Of a stretch of DNA of 64,000 nucleotides, positions 48,041 through 58,303 are shown piece after piece. The stretch spans positions 3,453,501-3,517,500 of the forward strand of contig NC_063171.1 in NCBI RefSeq assembly GCF_023159225.1. Reading direction: 5' to 3'. The position numbers were made by a program, and so were the translations under genes. The DNA comes from Perognathus longimembris pacificus. Taxonomy: Eukaryota > Chordata > Mammalia > Rodentia > Heteromyidae. The notes below the pieces were generated by a model. That model saw only the letters and a program-made list of their open reading frames with translations, searched no databases and was not told where the DNA came from. Position 1 is the stretch's first letter. Every line of letters begins with the position of its first letter.

Positions 48041-48300
48041 TCTTTTTCCTAATTTACTTTATTTTTGTTTTAGAGGTGATATACAATAGAGTTACATTTA
48101 CATAAGTCAGGTAATAAGTACCTTTCCTTCCGCATAGTGTCATCTGTTCCCTCATTCTCTCCCTCCCTCCTACCCACAAGTTGCATAGTTCACTCTCATC
48201 AATATCCAGTGCGCTTCACTGACGCACTTTTCCACCCGTTTTCCTTGAATTTTGTGCATCCTCCCACAGATGTGCACATGAATAGACCATATATAAGGTA
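48041..48300 (-). mobile_element. Old L1 3' UTR scrap, minus strand
   Basis: The stretch around 48063-48200 follows the pattern of the L1 3' UTRs in this window (ttagaggtgatatacaatag, then ttacatttacataagtcagg, then a C/T-rich run at 48150-48175) but is well diverged. Confidence 0.6.
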
Positions 48301-48454
48301 GTTGTCAGAAAAAGAAAAAAATAAAGAAAAAAGTCCTTTATTTTTTGCATTTGTAGATTTTCCTGTATTTTATATGGAATTGTTATCATTTATTTTATAT
48401 GGAGTTGTTACTCTCCCAACATCCTCTCCAGGTTACACTTGAGCAATACCTATC

Positions 48455-48625
48455 CTTTTTTTCCCTCGAGGCTAGAACTCTACCACTTCAGCCACAGCTT
48501 CATGATGACATTTTGGAGATCAGAGCCTCATAGACTTTCCCTCTCCAAATGGCTTTTGAACTGAGATCCTCAGATTTGTCTCCTGACTAGCTAGGGTTCT
48601 AGGCATGAGGCAGTGGCACCCAATA
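48455..48625 (-). mobile_element. Old B1-ID composite SINE fragment, minus strand
   Basis: It contains gaggctagaactctaccacttcagcc (right tRNA-like monomer reversed) and, further right, gactagctagggttctaggcatgaggcagtgg (B1-like half reversed). Diverged. Confidence 0.7.
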
Positions 48626-49439
48626 ATACCAATCCTATTAGCTTTTATAACTCAGCTTAGAGTAGGAGCTCACCTCAGTCAGTGAATGAGGAACACATCA
48701 GTTCAGATATTACTGTGGCAGTTCAACTCTTCCTTACCTTGGGGAAGCTCTTCTTCATGACTCAATGTGGGAACCCCTGGCTAAGCTGCACCAACCAGGC
48801 CCTGGGCTGAAGACCTGAGTACTCTCCACACAGGTGATGGGGGTGTGGACAGGAGTTCTTCACACACAGTGTTGTGTGGAATTGGAGATTGCAGCATAGC
48901 TCACCTGTGTGAGAAAGACAAATTCTTTGCAAAATATTTGTTTACCTTGTGTATTTGAGAGTACAAATGTGCAAAAAGTACATCATGCAATGAAATTTAT
49001 TTCTTCTTGTAGGTGCTGACTAATCAAACAGCCAGAAAGCTGTTGTTGCCCAGATGTCTTTACAATAAAGGATGGATACACTTTCCATAAGATTATATTA
49101 ATTTTAAGAAATTTAAATAAACAAGTAAAATTTAGTTTACTTTCAGTTTTAAGTGACATTAGCTTATAGTCTTGAAAGTTAAATTGCTTGAAACACACAA
49201 ATCATGACTACAACAGGATAGTGAGCGATGCTGTCAGGGCAGGGAGAGGGCCTGGCTCCTCCATGCCACAAGCTAGTGAGTTTCCTATGTTTTCACAAGA
49301 GGCTGATGACACCTTTTTCACAGATGCTTTGAGATTTTTAAAACTCAAAATGAAACTCATATCTTAGATATGTTTCATATTTCTCCCTGAAAGAGGTCAG
49401 ACTTATTTTTGGTGCTGTTGTTCTTATTTCCCAACAAAC
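48626..49439. other. Unique sequence, no gene seen
   Basis: No convincing frame, RNA gene or repeat was recognised. Confidence 0.4.
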
Positions 49440-50345
49440 TCCAATTCCCATTGAAAGAAATTATTTTTTGTTTTTTTTGTTTTATATGCTATCTTATCAC
49501 TTTTAAATGATTAACACACCTTAATTGTATAAGAAAGTTTCATTGTAACATTTCCATACATCTATCCAATAACCTGTGTCATTCTTCTTTACCCATCTCC
49601 TTTCTTGAAACAATTTCAACAGATTTTACTGTTCTATTTTCATACATGAAACAAAGCACATGGATTATGTCTATTCTCATTTATTCTCTTCATTAGCACT
49701 TCCTCTTCCAGCTGGTATCCCCCAGCTCTTCATTCTTTTAGTGCATATTAATTACACCAAGAGGTTTCAGCATGTTATTTCACACATGCATATATTCTAG
49801 TTTGTGAATACTCCTCTCAATTGCTCTTTTCTCACCCCCATCTCTACTGATTAACATCTTTCATCAAGATTATGATGCCATCTTCATACACAGTTGCAAT
49901 ACATTTTTGAAAATTTCACTCTGAAGCATTTTTGTTCCTCTGTTCTTTACCTTATCTCCATAAATAATCTTATAGAGTGATTTTGCAGATAAATTATATA
50001 TATATATATATCCACACATATCCATGAACATATATGTCAGGTCTAGCTTGCACATATGACAACATACTGTATTTGGCTTTTGGTAAAAGGCGAAAGATTT
50101 ATACGATCTGAAGAGAAACCAGAGTATTGTATTTGGCTTTTGGGCCTCAGCTCATCTTACTCTACACAATGTTCTGCCAATTCCATCCATTTTTTTTCTG
50201 CAAATGACATGATTTCATTTTTCTTTATGACTGCTCAGCACTGTGTACTTAATCCTGTTAAAAGAATTTCGCGTTGATAAATTTATTGCTTTGTGATAGT
50301 TAAAAAGATGAGCTGCAATGTGCTTGAACACCTGTGTTTCTTGAT
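49440..50345 (-). mobile_element. Ancient L1 3' end, minus strand
   Basis: 3' UTR-like T-rich sequence is followed near 50190-50340 by a highly diverged ORF2 C-terminus (catgatttcatttttctttatgactgctcagca pattern). It contains an (AT)n run at 49997-50012. Confidence 0.6.
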
Positions 50346-50406
50346 ATGTCATATTCTGCAAACTTCAAGATCAAGTAAGAAGTTACTCTTTTCTATATCT
50401 TTGAGA

Positions 50407-50480
50407 TTTTTTAATTCTAGAGATTAAACCCAGGGTCCTGCACATGCTAGGCAAAGGCTCGTCTTACAGCCTGACTTCCT
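50407..50480 (-). mobile_element. ID-type SINE left-monomer scrap
   Basis: The run gattaaacccagggtcctgcacatgctaggcaaaggctc is the reversed left monomer with B and A boxes, truncated. Confidence 0.6.
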
Positions 50481-50934
50481 TATTTAATAAACTAAGAGTG
50501 CAGATCTGAGATATTAGCTTCTAAATCCAGAATCAACTCACCTGTTGCATGATGCTAGGTTAACACTGAAAATGTAGACTATAGAAGGCACAGATCTTGT
50601 GAGAAGATCACCATTGCATCATGCACTGTCTGCTCTCTTTGTTCAAGAGCTGCTGCAGTCAGAGCACTCTCTGACAAGGGAAGCCATGAAGGTGCCTCTG
50701 TAAGGTGTGGCTTATTCCTCTACCCAAGGGTCTACCATATTTGCAGAGGGGTTTATAGCAAGTACAGGTTCATATAGCTCTCCTGAGGATAGATTGAGAG
50801 GAGGCCCCACAGTGGTCTAGGCTCATCAGCATCCTCAACCAAGCATCCTAAGGGAAGGGCATCAGCATCCCATTGGCACCCTCAAGTGCTGGAAATCTCT
50901 TGAAGCCACTGGGGTGATTAGTACAGACACAGAG
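50481..50934. other. Unique sequence left of duplication copy B
   Basis: No gene or repeat recognised. Confidence 0.4.
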
Positions 50935-51753
50935 GCATCTTGTAAGTGTGCATCATCAAACTTTTCAAGCTCCCAAAGGATCAGATAAAAAAAAAGGAAG
51001 ATCATGATTATTTCATGCAAGTAAAATATAGACACCAATCCACTGTTGTTCAAGACAGACACATTCATAAATCATTTGTTTTCCATCCTGCCTGTATCCA
51101 AGAGTTATTAGTGCCCAGAAAAAGCAGCAGAGACACAACTAGTTCTATCCTACCTACCCAGGATCACACTTTTTTTTAGATCTCCAAAATAAAGCAAGAA
51201 ATGTTGACATATTTTTATTGCTAATTTTATAATTGGAAAAAAGAACTCTATCATGTACTGATAGATCATTATGCATACATGGAACAACATGAAGTTCATT
51301 GAATTATGGAACTATCAGGGTAATCTTGTGTTATATCTTTATGTTTATTTTCAGTTTTGGATTTGAGATGTCAACCTACACAGATACATATGTTGGTTTA
51401 GAAAAGTGCAACAAAATTGAACAAATGTTTTGAACTTGCTGATTCATTATACTGTGAATACACATCTATGGTTTTCATGTTTTCCTTGTGGTGTGAGGGA
51501 TTGAATCTCATCCCTCACACGTGCAACAAAGAGCTCTATCAAGTACACTCTAAGCCCTGTGACCTTATTGTTAATGCTTCTGTAAAGACAAAATGACATG
51601 ACAAGGCTAAAAATTAAAAGACAAAGAGAAGAAAAATGAATGACTAGAAAGAGTCTCTGAAATCAGGAAGGCAATTATCAGATAAAAAGCAGACTAATTA
51701 ATTCGATTCAACTGACTAGGAAATTCTGTATGGGTACTATTGAGTAGATTAAT

Positions 51754-52000
51754 CACAGAGAATATTGTGTTTTTGTTTTTGTTTTTGTTTTTTTGCCAGT
51801 CCTGGGCCTTGGACTCAGGGCCTGAGCACTGTCCCTGCCTTCTTTTTGCTCAAGGCTAGTACTCTGCCACTTGAGCCACAGCACCATTTCTGGCCATTTT
51901 CTATATATGTGGTGCTAGGGAATCGAACCCAGAGCTTCCTGTAGTAGAGGCAAGCACTGTTGCCACTAGGCCATATTCCCAGCCCCACAGAGAATATTGT
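51754..52000 (-). mobile_element. Dimeric ID-type SINE with perfect TSD, absent from copy A
   Basis: The SINE occupies 51769-51985, flanked by cacagagaatattgt at 51754-51768 and 51986-52000. The matching place in copy A (about 15941-15960, cacgaagaatattgt) has one copy of this sequence and no SINE. It therefore inserted after the duplication. The tail is (TTTTTG)n-like. Confidence 0.93.
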
Positions 52001-52314
52001 AAACAGGTGAATGGGTACATTTCACAGATTTATTGGTATGTCTTCTGTGCATTCACAGATCATCTCTGCCCTTTCTTCCATAGCCTATAATAAATAGACC
52101 TACAGAACTCCCCAGAGCAAACAGCAATCATATTTGGATGTTGATGCTAGGAAAGCAGGCAAGTTTAATAAGTCCCAGTACCCCCATTTTCTCTACCCTT
52201 TGGGATGCCTTGTGTTGGTGTCATTATTCTACAATTGTTCTATCACTCTTGTTGGCTAATGAGGCTATTTTATTTCTGTTTCTGAGAAACTCTATGTAAC
52301 CTTCTCTTTCCCAT

Positions 52315-52500
52315 TTCCTTGGTATTGGGGTTCAACTTGTGACTGGGGCTCTCTCTTTGAAGTTCTTTGTTCTAGGTTAGTGCTCTACCACTTGAGCCAC
52401 CCCTTTACTTGCAGCTTTTGGTGGCTAATTGGAGACATGAATATCTAAGGCTTTCATGCCTGTTTTGGTTTTGATTTGAGTCACTTGTCCTGTCCTTAAA
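52315..52500 (-). mobile_element. Old B1-ID composite SINE fragment, minus strand
   Basis: It contains ggttagtgctctaccacttgagccacc, the reversed right monomer, followed by diverged linker sequence. It is the counterpart of 16503-16748 in copy A, so it predates the duplication. Confidence 0.7.
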
Positions 52501-52580
52501 TCATCCACTATAAAACAGAGTTTCATAATTATAAAGCAGCTCTCAGAATATGTGAGAAAGGAAAAAAATGCTAACAACAT

Positions 52581-52978
52581 TGTTAGGTCCTCTCCCTGAG
52601 GGCTCCATGTAGATGCCCCTACCTCATTAAGTCTCCACCCAGTTACCTGGGTAGCCTGCAGACCTGGAGGCAGTTACCTCCCCTTTCCCTGAGGTCACAT
52701 CCTAATTCACCTGGCCACACCCCTCGCCCCTGCCCTAGATATAAGGCAGGGCTGGGTGGGGGGCTCTCTCTCTCTCCCTTCTCTCCCCACTCTCTTCGCC
52801 CTCTTCTCTCTCTCTCTCCCCCCTCTCCCCTCTCTTTTTTCTCTCTCTCTCTCTCTCCTTTCTCTCCGGCCATGGATCATCCTGGCCACAGGCCAGCAGT
52901 TCGGTAATAAACTTTCTCTCCTGCCTGAATACCACGTGGTGGTCTCCTTTACCAGCTACCTACTTTAAAAACCTAACA
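52581..52978 (+). mobile_element. ERV 5' LTR (LTR B), 398 bp
   Basis: TG...CA ends (tgttaggtcc ... cctaaca). TATA-like gatataagg near 52738 and AATAAA at 52906-52911. A long CT-rich tract (about 52765-52865) lies between them, so transcripts would start with a pyrimidine-rich leader. It is nearly identical to LTR C at 54883, which points to a young provirus. Confidence 0.9.
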
Positions 52979-52982
52979 TATA

Positions 52983-53000
52983 TGGCGCCGAAACCCGGGA
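52983..53000 (+). promoter_or_regulatory. Retroviral primer-binding site, tRNA-Phe-like
   Basis: Eighteen bases starting TGGCGCCGAAACCC follow the LTR after a four-base gap. From memory this is one base away from the complement of the tRNA-Phe 3' end, the primer used by IAP-type elements. It is less similar to the tRNA-Lys primer sites. It fixes the strand and identity of the LTR as a 5' LTR. Confidence 0.75.
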
Positions 53001-54882
53001 TGGGGCTTAAGAGTCAGGACAGGTGGAATCCCTATCTATTTTTCTTCTTTTTCTGGGAGTATCCCCAGTCCTGACGGCCCTTTTTCCGCGAACCGAACTG
53101 CTGCAAGTCGCCATGCAGCACTTTTCACTAATACCATTGCTGGCCTCCACCTCCACCTCCACCTCCACACCACTTGTCTACCCTGGTGAGTGAAGTTGCT
53201 GCTGCTCTGGTCTCTGCCGCTCCGTCTGCCGCTACTGCTGCTTCTGCCTGGTAAGCTCTCATCCACTCACCAGGCTCCTCCCTCCCGTGCTTTTTGGGTT
53301 TTGCATCATACTCACACCCAAGCTGGGACACTGCTAGCCCACCTCTTGACAGTGCAATGAGGCCTGCTCGAAATACTCACTCAGATACAGTTTTTGCCAC
53401 TGCAATGGTAAATGGTTAGAAGTCACTTATATTCAGGCTCTCTCTCTCTTTCACTTTTCCTCTCTTTCTCTTCCTTTTTCTCCCTCTCTCTCTCTCATCT
53501 TCCTGCCTACTTGCTTACTTTATAAAATTCCCAAGTCATACCATCATTGTGTGCCTTGCTCACAAAGCTGCCTCTTTTCACAGACCTTTGAAACTGAGGC
53601 TTGACCACCAATGTGCTTTGTCAGCAAAGATATCTAAAAGTTCTTTTCTCTAGCATTGACCATGTGGTGGATATTGGGTTTAACAGGCATCAGCTCAGGC
53701 GCCATTATGCCATGCCACGTGTTCTCTATTAGTGTGTTTGTGTCCTCCTGCCACCCCCCCCTCAACATGGCATCCCACTGGAGTTTATCAAAATATGATT
53801 TCTCCATTTTATAATCTGAAAATTGTTGTTTGATAGCAAAATTGTTTTTCTAACTGACCACGTGGTTTTAAAATATTGGGAAAAAAATGTCATTTACTAC
53901 TGGAATTCCAAAAGACTCTACTGCTGAAATTCATTTTTGCATGCTGTAAAACCTACATGTGCACAGTGTGTATGTTTGTTTCATGTGTGTATGTATGTGT
54001 AAATGTCATTTGTTAGTATGTCCATCTAGCTATATATCTGTGCTAAAACTCATCACATCTACTGAGTTTTGTCATTGCAGAATTCTGGCAAGTATTTGGT
54101 CAGTTCTTGACAAGGTACAGGTAAACTCTAGTCCCCTTGGTCTCCTTGTTGTTTTAATTGGAAATAAAAAAGGGCTTTGTGGCACAGACACCTTGGATTG
54201 CAGTTCGAAGCCAGCCCGGGCTGAAAATCTCTCTTACACTCAATCTCCCAACGAACCAGCGAAGAGCCAGGCTGGAAGCATGGCTGAAGAGACTGATCTC
54301 TTACCAGCTAAATGCTGGAAGTGGAGCTGTGGCTCAAGTGGTAGAGTGCTAGCCTCGAGCAGAAGAGCTCAGGGACAGTGCCCAGGCCCTGAGTTCAAAC
54401 CCCATGAATGCCAATGGGGGCAAGCCATCCCAGCAACAAGCACTTAGACTCCTGGGACTCAGCCAGTACATGGAACAAGGATCATGGAGAGGAGTAAGAG
54501 GAGAATGATGTCACATCCTAAATGGAGTCACTTTGTCTCGCCCTTTCAAAATTAATCAGAGCTGGGGGATCAAGAGATAGTAGCTTGTCCATCTAATGTC
54601 CATACCTGAGTATAAGAACTGTCCAAGTCATCGAATTTTTAATTTTGTGCCCTAAACCCTTCCTTTTGCTTTAATATTTTTATTTTTGCCCAGCCCCTGC
54701 CTCATGAGACTTCTTCCAGGCTTCATTCAAGGACTGGCATCTACCACCAAGGGACCCTGCTGCTCTCCTTCTCCAGGAGGGGCCACATTTCTGCCTTTTA
54801 CCCCTAATGCCAACGCCCCTTGCCAGCAGGAAGCAGCCAGAGAGAGTCTTCGTCCTTTTTCATAACTATTAAAAGGCTGGAA
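53001..54882 (+). mobile_element. ERV internal region without gag, pro or pol
   Basis: About 1.9 kb lies between primer-binding site and 3' LTR. I see no Gag, protease, RT, integrase or envelope motif in any frame. Frames at 53036-53331 are low-complexity shadows of (CCACCT)n (53148-53168) and (TGC)n-like sequence. It holds a B1-ID SINE (54166-54420) and CT-rich stretches (53440-53495). The last about 70 bases match 19391-19467 and end in an A/G-rich tract before the LTR. It would be a non-autonomous element mobilised by another virus's proteins. Confidence 0.75.
54166..54420 (+). mobile_element. B1-ID composite SINE inside the ERV
   Basis: Left half B1-like with gttcgaagccagcccgggc (54201-54219; B1/Alu B-box region). 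Right half is the tRNA-like monomer (gtggctcaagtggtagagtgctagcc at 54328-54353, then gagttcaaacccc). This is the best-preserved B1-ID copy and shows the same right monomer as the dimeric ID SINEs. Confidence 0.8.
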
Positions 54883-55302
54883 TGTTAGGTCCTCTCCCTG
54901 AGGGCTCCATGTAGATGCCCCCACCTCATTAAGTCTCCACCCAGTTACCTGGGTAACCTGCAGACCTAGAGGCAGTTACCTCCCCTTTCCCTGAGGTCAC
55001 ATCCTAATTCACCTGGCCACACCCCTCGCCCCTGCCCTAGATATAAGGCAGGGCTGGGTGGGGGGCTCTCTCTCTCTCTCCCTTCTCTCCCCACTCTCTT
55101 CGCCCTCTTCTCTCTCTCTCTCTCTCTCTCTGTCTCCCTCCTTCTCCCTTCTCTCTCTCTCCCCTCTCCCCTCTCTTTTCTCTCTCTCTCCCTTCTCTCC
55201 GTCCAGGATCATCTCGGCCACAGGCCAGCAGTTCAGTAATAAACTTTCTTTCCTGCCTGAAGACCGCGTGGCATTCTCCTTTCCCGGCTACCTACTTTAA
55301 AA
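54883..55302 (+). mobile_element. ERV 3' LTR (LTR C), end truncated
   Basis: Starts tgttaggtcctc like LTR B, with AATAAA at 55238-55243 and a CT-rich tract (55065-55200) longer than that of LTR B. It stops at ctactttaaaa (55302), lacking the last roughly eight bases including the CA end, and joins directly to an inverted element. Confidence 0.88.
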
Positions 55303-55640
55303 GAGAAAAGTTTATTCTACTGACCTACTCCCAAGTTCAAGGTGCGCGAGGTAGGCAAGAGACCGAGCCACCCTGGGGGGATGCTTTATGTAGGGCAGGG
55401 ATGGGGAGGTGTGGCCAGGATGTGACTTCAGGGAAGGGGGAGGTAACTGCCTCCAGGTCTGCTGGTTTCCCAGGTAACTGGGTGGAGACTTAATGGGTGG
55501 GGGTGTCTGCATGTAGCCCTCAGGGAGAGGACTTTACATTCCAGCCTTTTAATAGTTATGAAAAAGGGCGAAGACTCTCTCTGGCTGCTTCCCACTGGCA
55601 AGGGGCATCGGCATGTAGCCCTCAGGGAGAGGACTTTACA
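55303..55640 (-). mobile_element. Inverted, internally deleted ERV piece (LTR D)
   Basis: Read on the minus strand: about 30 bases of LTR start (tgtaaagtcctctccctgag), then the short internal 3' segment with polypurine tract (as at 19391-19467), then a second LTR start and most of an LTR, ending just past AATAAA (55311-55316, reversed). The LTR 3' end is missing. It differs in sequence from LTRs B and C, so it is not a simple inversion of either. Its outer end is followed by AACAT, the same five bases that precede LTR B. Confidence 0.8.
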
Positions 55641-55767
55641 AACATGACTAGAAAAAAATCCAATATACAATTAGAGAGGAAGGAATGGGAGGACACGCCA
55701 ATTGTAGAGTAGCTCTGCCACAGTTCAGGTGAAGAGAGCCACACAAACCATGCATGAAACAGTCCAT

Positions 55768-57188
55768 TTTCTTTTTTCCTTTATTGTCAAAGTGATGTAC
55801 AGAGGGGTTACAGTTTCATATGTAAGGCAATGAGTACATTTCTTGTTCAATTTGTTACCTCCTCCCTCATTTCCCCCCCCACCTCCCCACTTCCCCTTTC
55901 CCTCCCCCCTCCTGAGTTGTACAGTTGGTTTACACCAAATGGTTTTGTAAATATTGCTTTTGCAATCTTTTTATCCTTTGTCTCTCGATTTTGATATTTC
56001 CTTTTCCTTTCCTACTTCTAATACACATATATACAGTATCCAGCGTATTCAGATGAGATACAGTGATAGCAGGGTTACAACCACAGGAAGGGAATAGGAA
56101 AGAAACAAAAAAATGGTACAGTTTCACATGGCATGTTGAAAATAATTACAACAATGATATAACAATTGTTTCTGTAATGTGGAGTTCATTTCAGTTAGCC
56201 TCATCTTATGAGTTCATAAAGGCATAGCTACTGGGCTATTGTGATCCTCTGCTGTGACTAGCCTAAACATGTATTAATTATTCCTTATGAGGGAAACCAT
56301 AGCGTCCATGTTTCTTTGGGTTTGGCTCACTTCACTTAGTATAATTTTTTCCAAGTCATTCCATTTCCTTACGAATGGGGAAATGTTATTCTTTCTGATA
56401 GAGGCATAGAATTCCATTGTGTGTGCACCACATTTTCCTGATCCACTCATCTACTGAGGGGCATCTGGGTTGGTTCCATATTTTAGCTATGGCAAATTGT
56501 GTTGTGATGAACATAGTTGTGCTGATGGCTTTAGTGTGGTCTTGCTTGTAATCTTTTGGGTAGATGCCCAAAAGTGGGGCTGCTGGGTTGTAGGTGAGCT
56601 CTATGTTTAGCTTTCTGAGGAACCTCCATACCACTTTCCAGAGTGGCTTCACCAGTTTACATTCCCACCAACAATGTAGTAAGATTCCCTTTTGGCCACA
56701 TCCCCTCCAGCATTTGTTATTGTTACTTTTCATGATAATGGACATTCTTACTGCAATAAGGTGGAATCTCAATGTTGTTTTGATTTACATTTCTTTTATG
56801 GCCAGTGATGTAGAGCACTTCTTCATGTGTCTCTTGGCCATTCTCATTTCCTCATCAGAGAAGTCTCTTTTTAGGTCATTAGCCCACTGTCGAGGGGGCT
56901 GTTGTTTCTTTGAGGATTTCTTTTGGAAGAATCTAATTTTTTGAGTTCTGTATATATATTTTAGATATGAGACCTTTGACCATTGGATGGATGGTAAAGA
57001 TCTTCTCCCAATCTGTGAGCTTTCTGTTTATCTTTCAAGCTATGTCCTTTGCAATGCAGAAGTTTTGCAGTTTAATGCAGTCCCATTTGTCCAACCTTTC
57101 TTTTATTTGTTGCATTGCTGTGCCTTTATTAAGGAGATTTCACCCTTTCCAAGGAGCCCAAGTGTTTCTCCTATTCCTTCTTGTAGTA
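55768..57188 (-). mobile_element. 5'-truncated L1 3' end, minus strand
   Basis: 3' UTR with G-rich tract (55865-55915, read as C/T), ORF2 C-terminus (open 56386-56772, knuckle [14 protein letters not shown]) and sequence upstream to about 57188. A long TSD is not visible; aacagt occurs at both edges. It lies exactly where copy A has about 1.8 kb of other sequence (17100-18885), so insertion with deletion or later rearrangement occurred. Confidence 0.85.
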
Positions 57189-58015
57189 GAACAGTATAAA
57201 ACCTTAAAGAGAGAAGGTGAAGAACACACTTGATGATGGAAAGGCTTCCTATGTTGATGGATTAGAAATCTAACCTTGTGGGGCTGGGGATATGGCCTAG
57301 TGGCAAGAGTGCTTGCCACTATACATGAGGCCCTGGGTTCAATTCCCCAGCACCACATATACAGAAAACGGCCAGAAGTGGCGCTGTGGCTCAAGTGGCA
57401 GAGTGCTAGCCTTGAGCAAAAAAAAAAAACACAAGCCAGGGACAGTGCTCAGGCCCTGAGTCCAAGCCCCAGGACTGACCAAAAAAACAAAAACAAACAA
57501 AAAAAAGAAATCTAACCTTGCAGAATTGTTCAATTCTATCCATACTATTGAAAACTGTTTATAGATTCATGGCCATGTGCATTAGAACTCCACTGTAATT
57601 TTTAGCAAAAGTAAAAAGTCACCTCTAACATTCATATGGAATCATACAATACCCTGAATAGCAAAAGCTACCTGGAGCAAAAAGAACAATGGTCTTTTAA
57701 CCATGTTGAACTGCAAATTTACCAGTAACTCATATTTGTTCCACATATACTCATTAAGCAGCTAAATAGTTTAATGTTTTAGCTGTTGTACATAGAGATG
57801 ACAGAAGATACAGTGGGTTCAAAATATTTTTAAGAATGTTGCTGGAAAAGTACAGAATGTACTTTACAAACAAAAGCATTACCACTTCACCATCATAATC
57901 TTTATATTTAGTTTAATTAAGGAAGTTAAATGTGTAGCACTCATGTCAATTATGACCTTAAGTATTTCCTATAACATTGTGAGAGTGGCACTGAGAGAAA
58001 GACTGCTTCTGTCTG
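57189..58015. repeat. Segmental duplication block (pairs with 18885-19395)
   Basis: The stretch starting ataaaaccttaaagagagaa matches 18888 onward, continues after the SINE as atagattcatggccatgtgc (19005 in copy A), and runs to gagaaagactgct. Similarity is high. Ancient L1 sequence, no gene. Confidence 0.8.
57264..57520 (+). mobile_element. Dimeric ID-type SINE with perfect TSD, absent from copy A
   Basis: The SINE occupies 57279-57505, flanked by agaaatctaaccttg at 57264-57278 and 57506-57520. Copy A (18958-18972) has the uninterrupted site. Both Pol III box sets are well kept. Confidence 0.93.
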
Positions 58016-58027
58016 TGGTCTTTCTCT

Positions 58028-58058
<31 letters not shown>

Positions 58059-58060
58059 GA
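58016..58060. repeat. (GTCT)n(CT)n microsatellite
   Basis: Short CT-rich tandem run. Confidence 0.85.
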
Positions 58061-58303
58061 ATAGAGTTGGTACCACTCCTGAAGGTTGAACTCTGAGCCT
58101 GGGAACTGTCCCTGAAGTTTTCTGCTCAAGGCTAGTGTTCTACAATGAGAGACACAACTCTTCTTACGTATTCTTTTGGTTGTTAATTGGAGATAAGTGT
58201 CTCATGGACTTTCCTGTTCCTGTTTGGCCTCAAATTGTAAACCTCAGATCTCAGTCTCCTGGGTAGCTAGGATTACAGGTGTGAGCCACCAGTGCTTGAT
58301 ACC
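58061..58303 (-). mobile_element. B1-ID composite SINE, minus strand
   Basis: It reads gtagctaggattacaggtgtgagccacc (58262-58289), the reverse of a B1/Alu 5' half, after the reversed tRNA-like right monomer (58080-58160). It is older than the dimeric ID copies. Confidence 0.8.

Larger units (their letters stand above)
50935..55767. repeat. Segmental duplication, copy B (pairs with 15056-17100)
   Basis: It is colinear with copy A from the caagctcccaaagg stretch to the agagccacacaaacc stretch near 55735-55750. It is interrupted by the SINE at 51769-51985 and by the ERV at 52581-55640. No gene is visible in the duplicated sequence. Confidence 0.8.

Noticed and set aside
52735..52935. Arg/Glu-rich frames on the minus strand (and 55009-55300)
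   Set aside because: Products of the CT-rich tract in LTRs B and C.
53036..53331. Possible ERV gag start after the primer-binding site
   Set aside because: The open frames are on the wrong strand and are low-complexity (CCACCT)n and TGC-rich sequence; no Gag motif.
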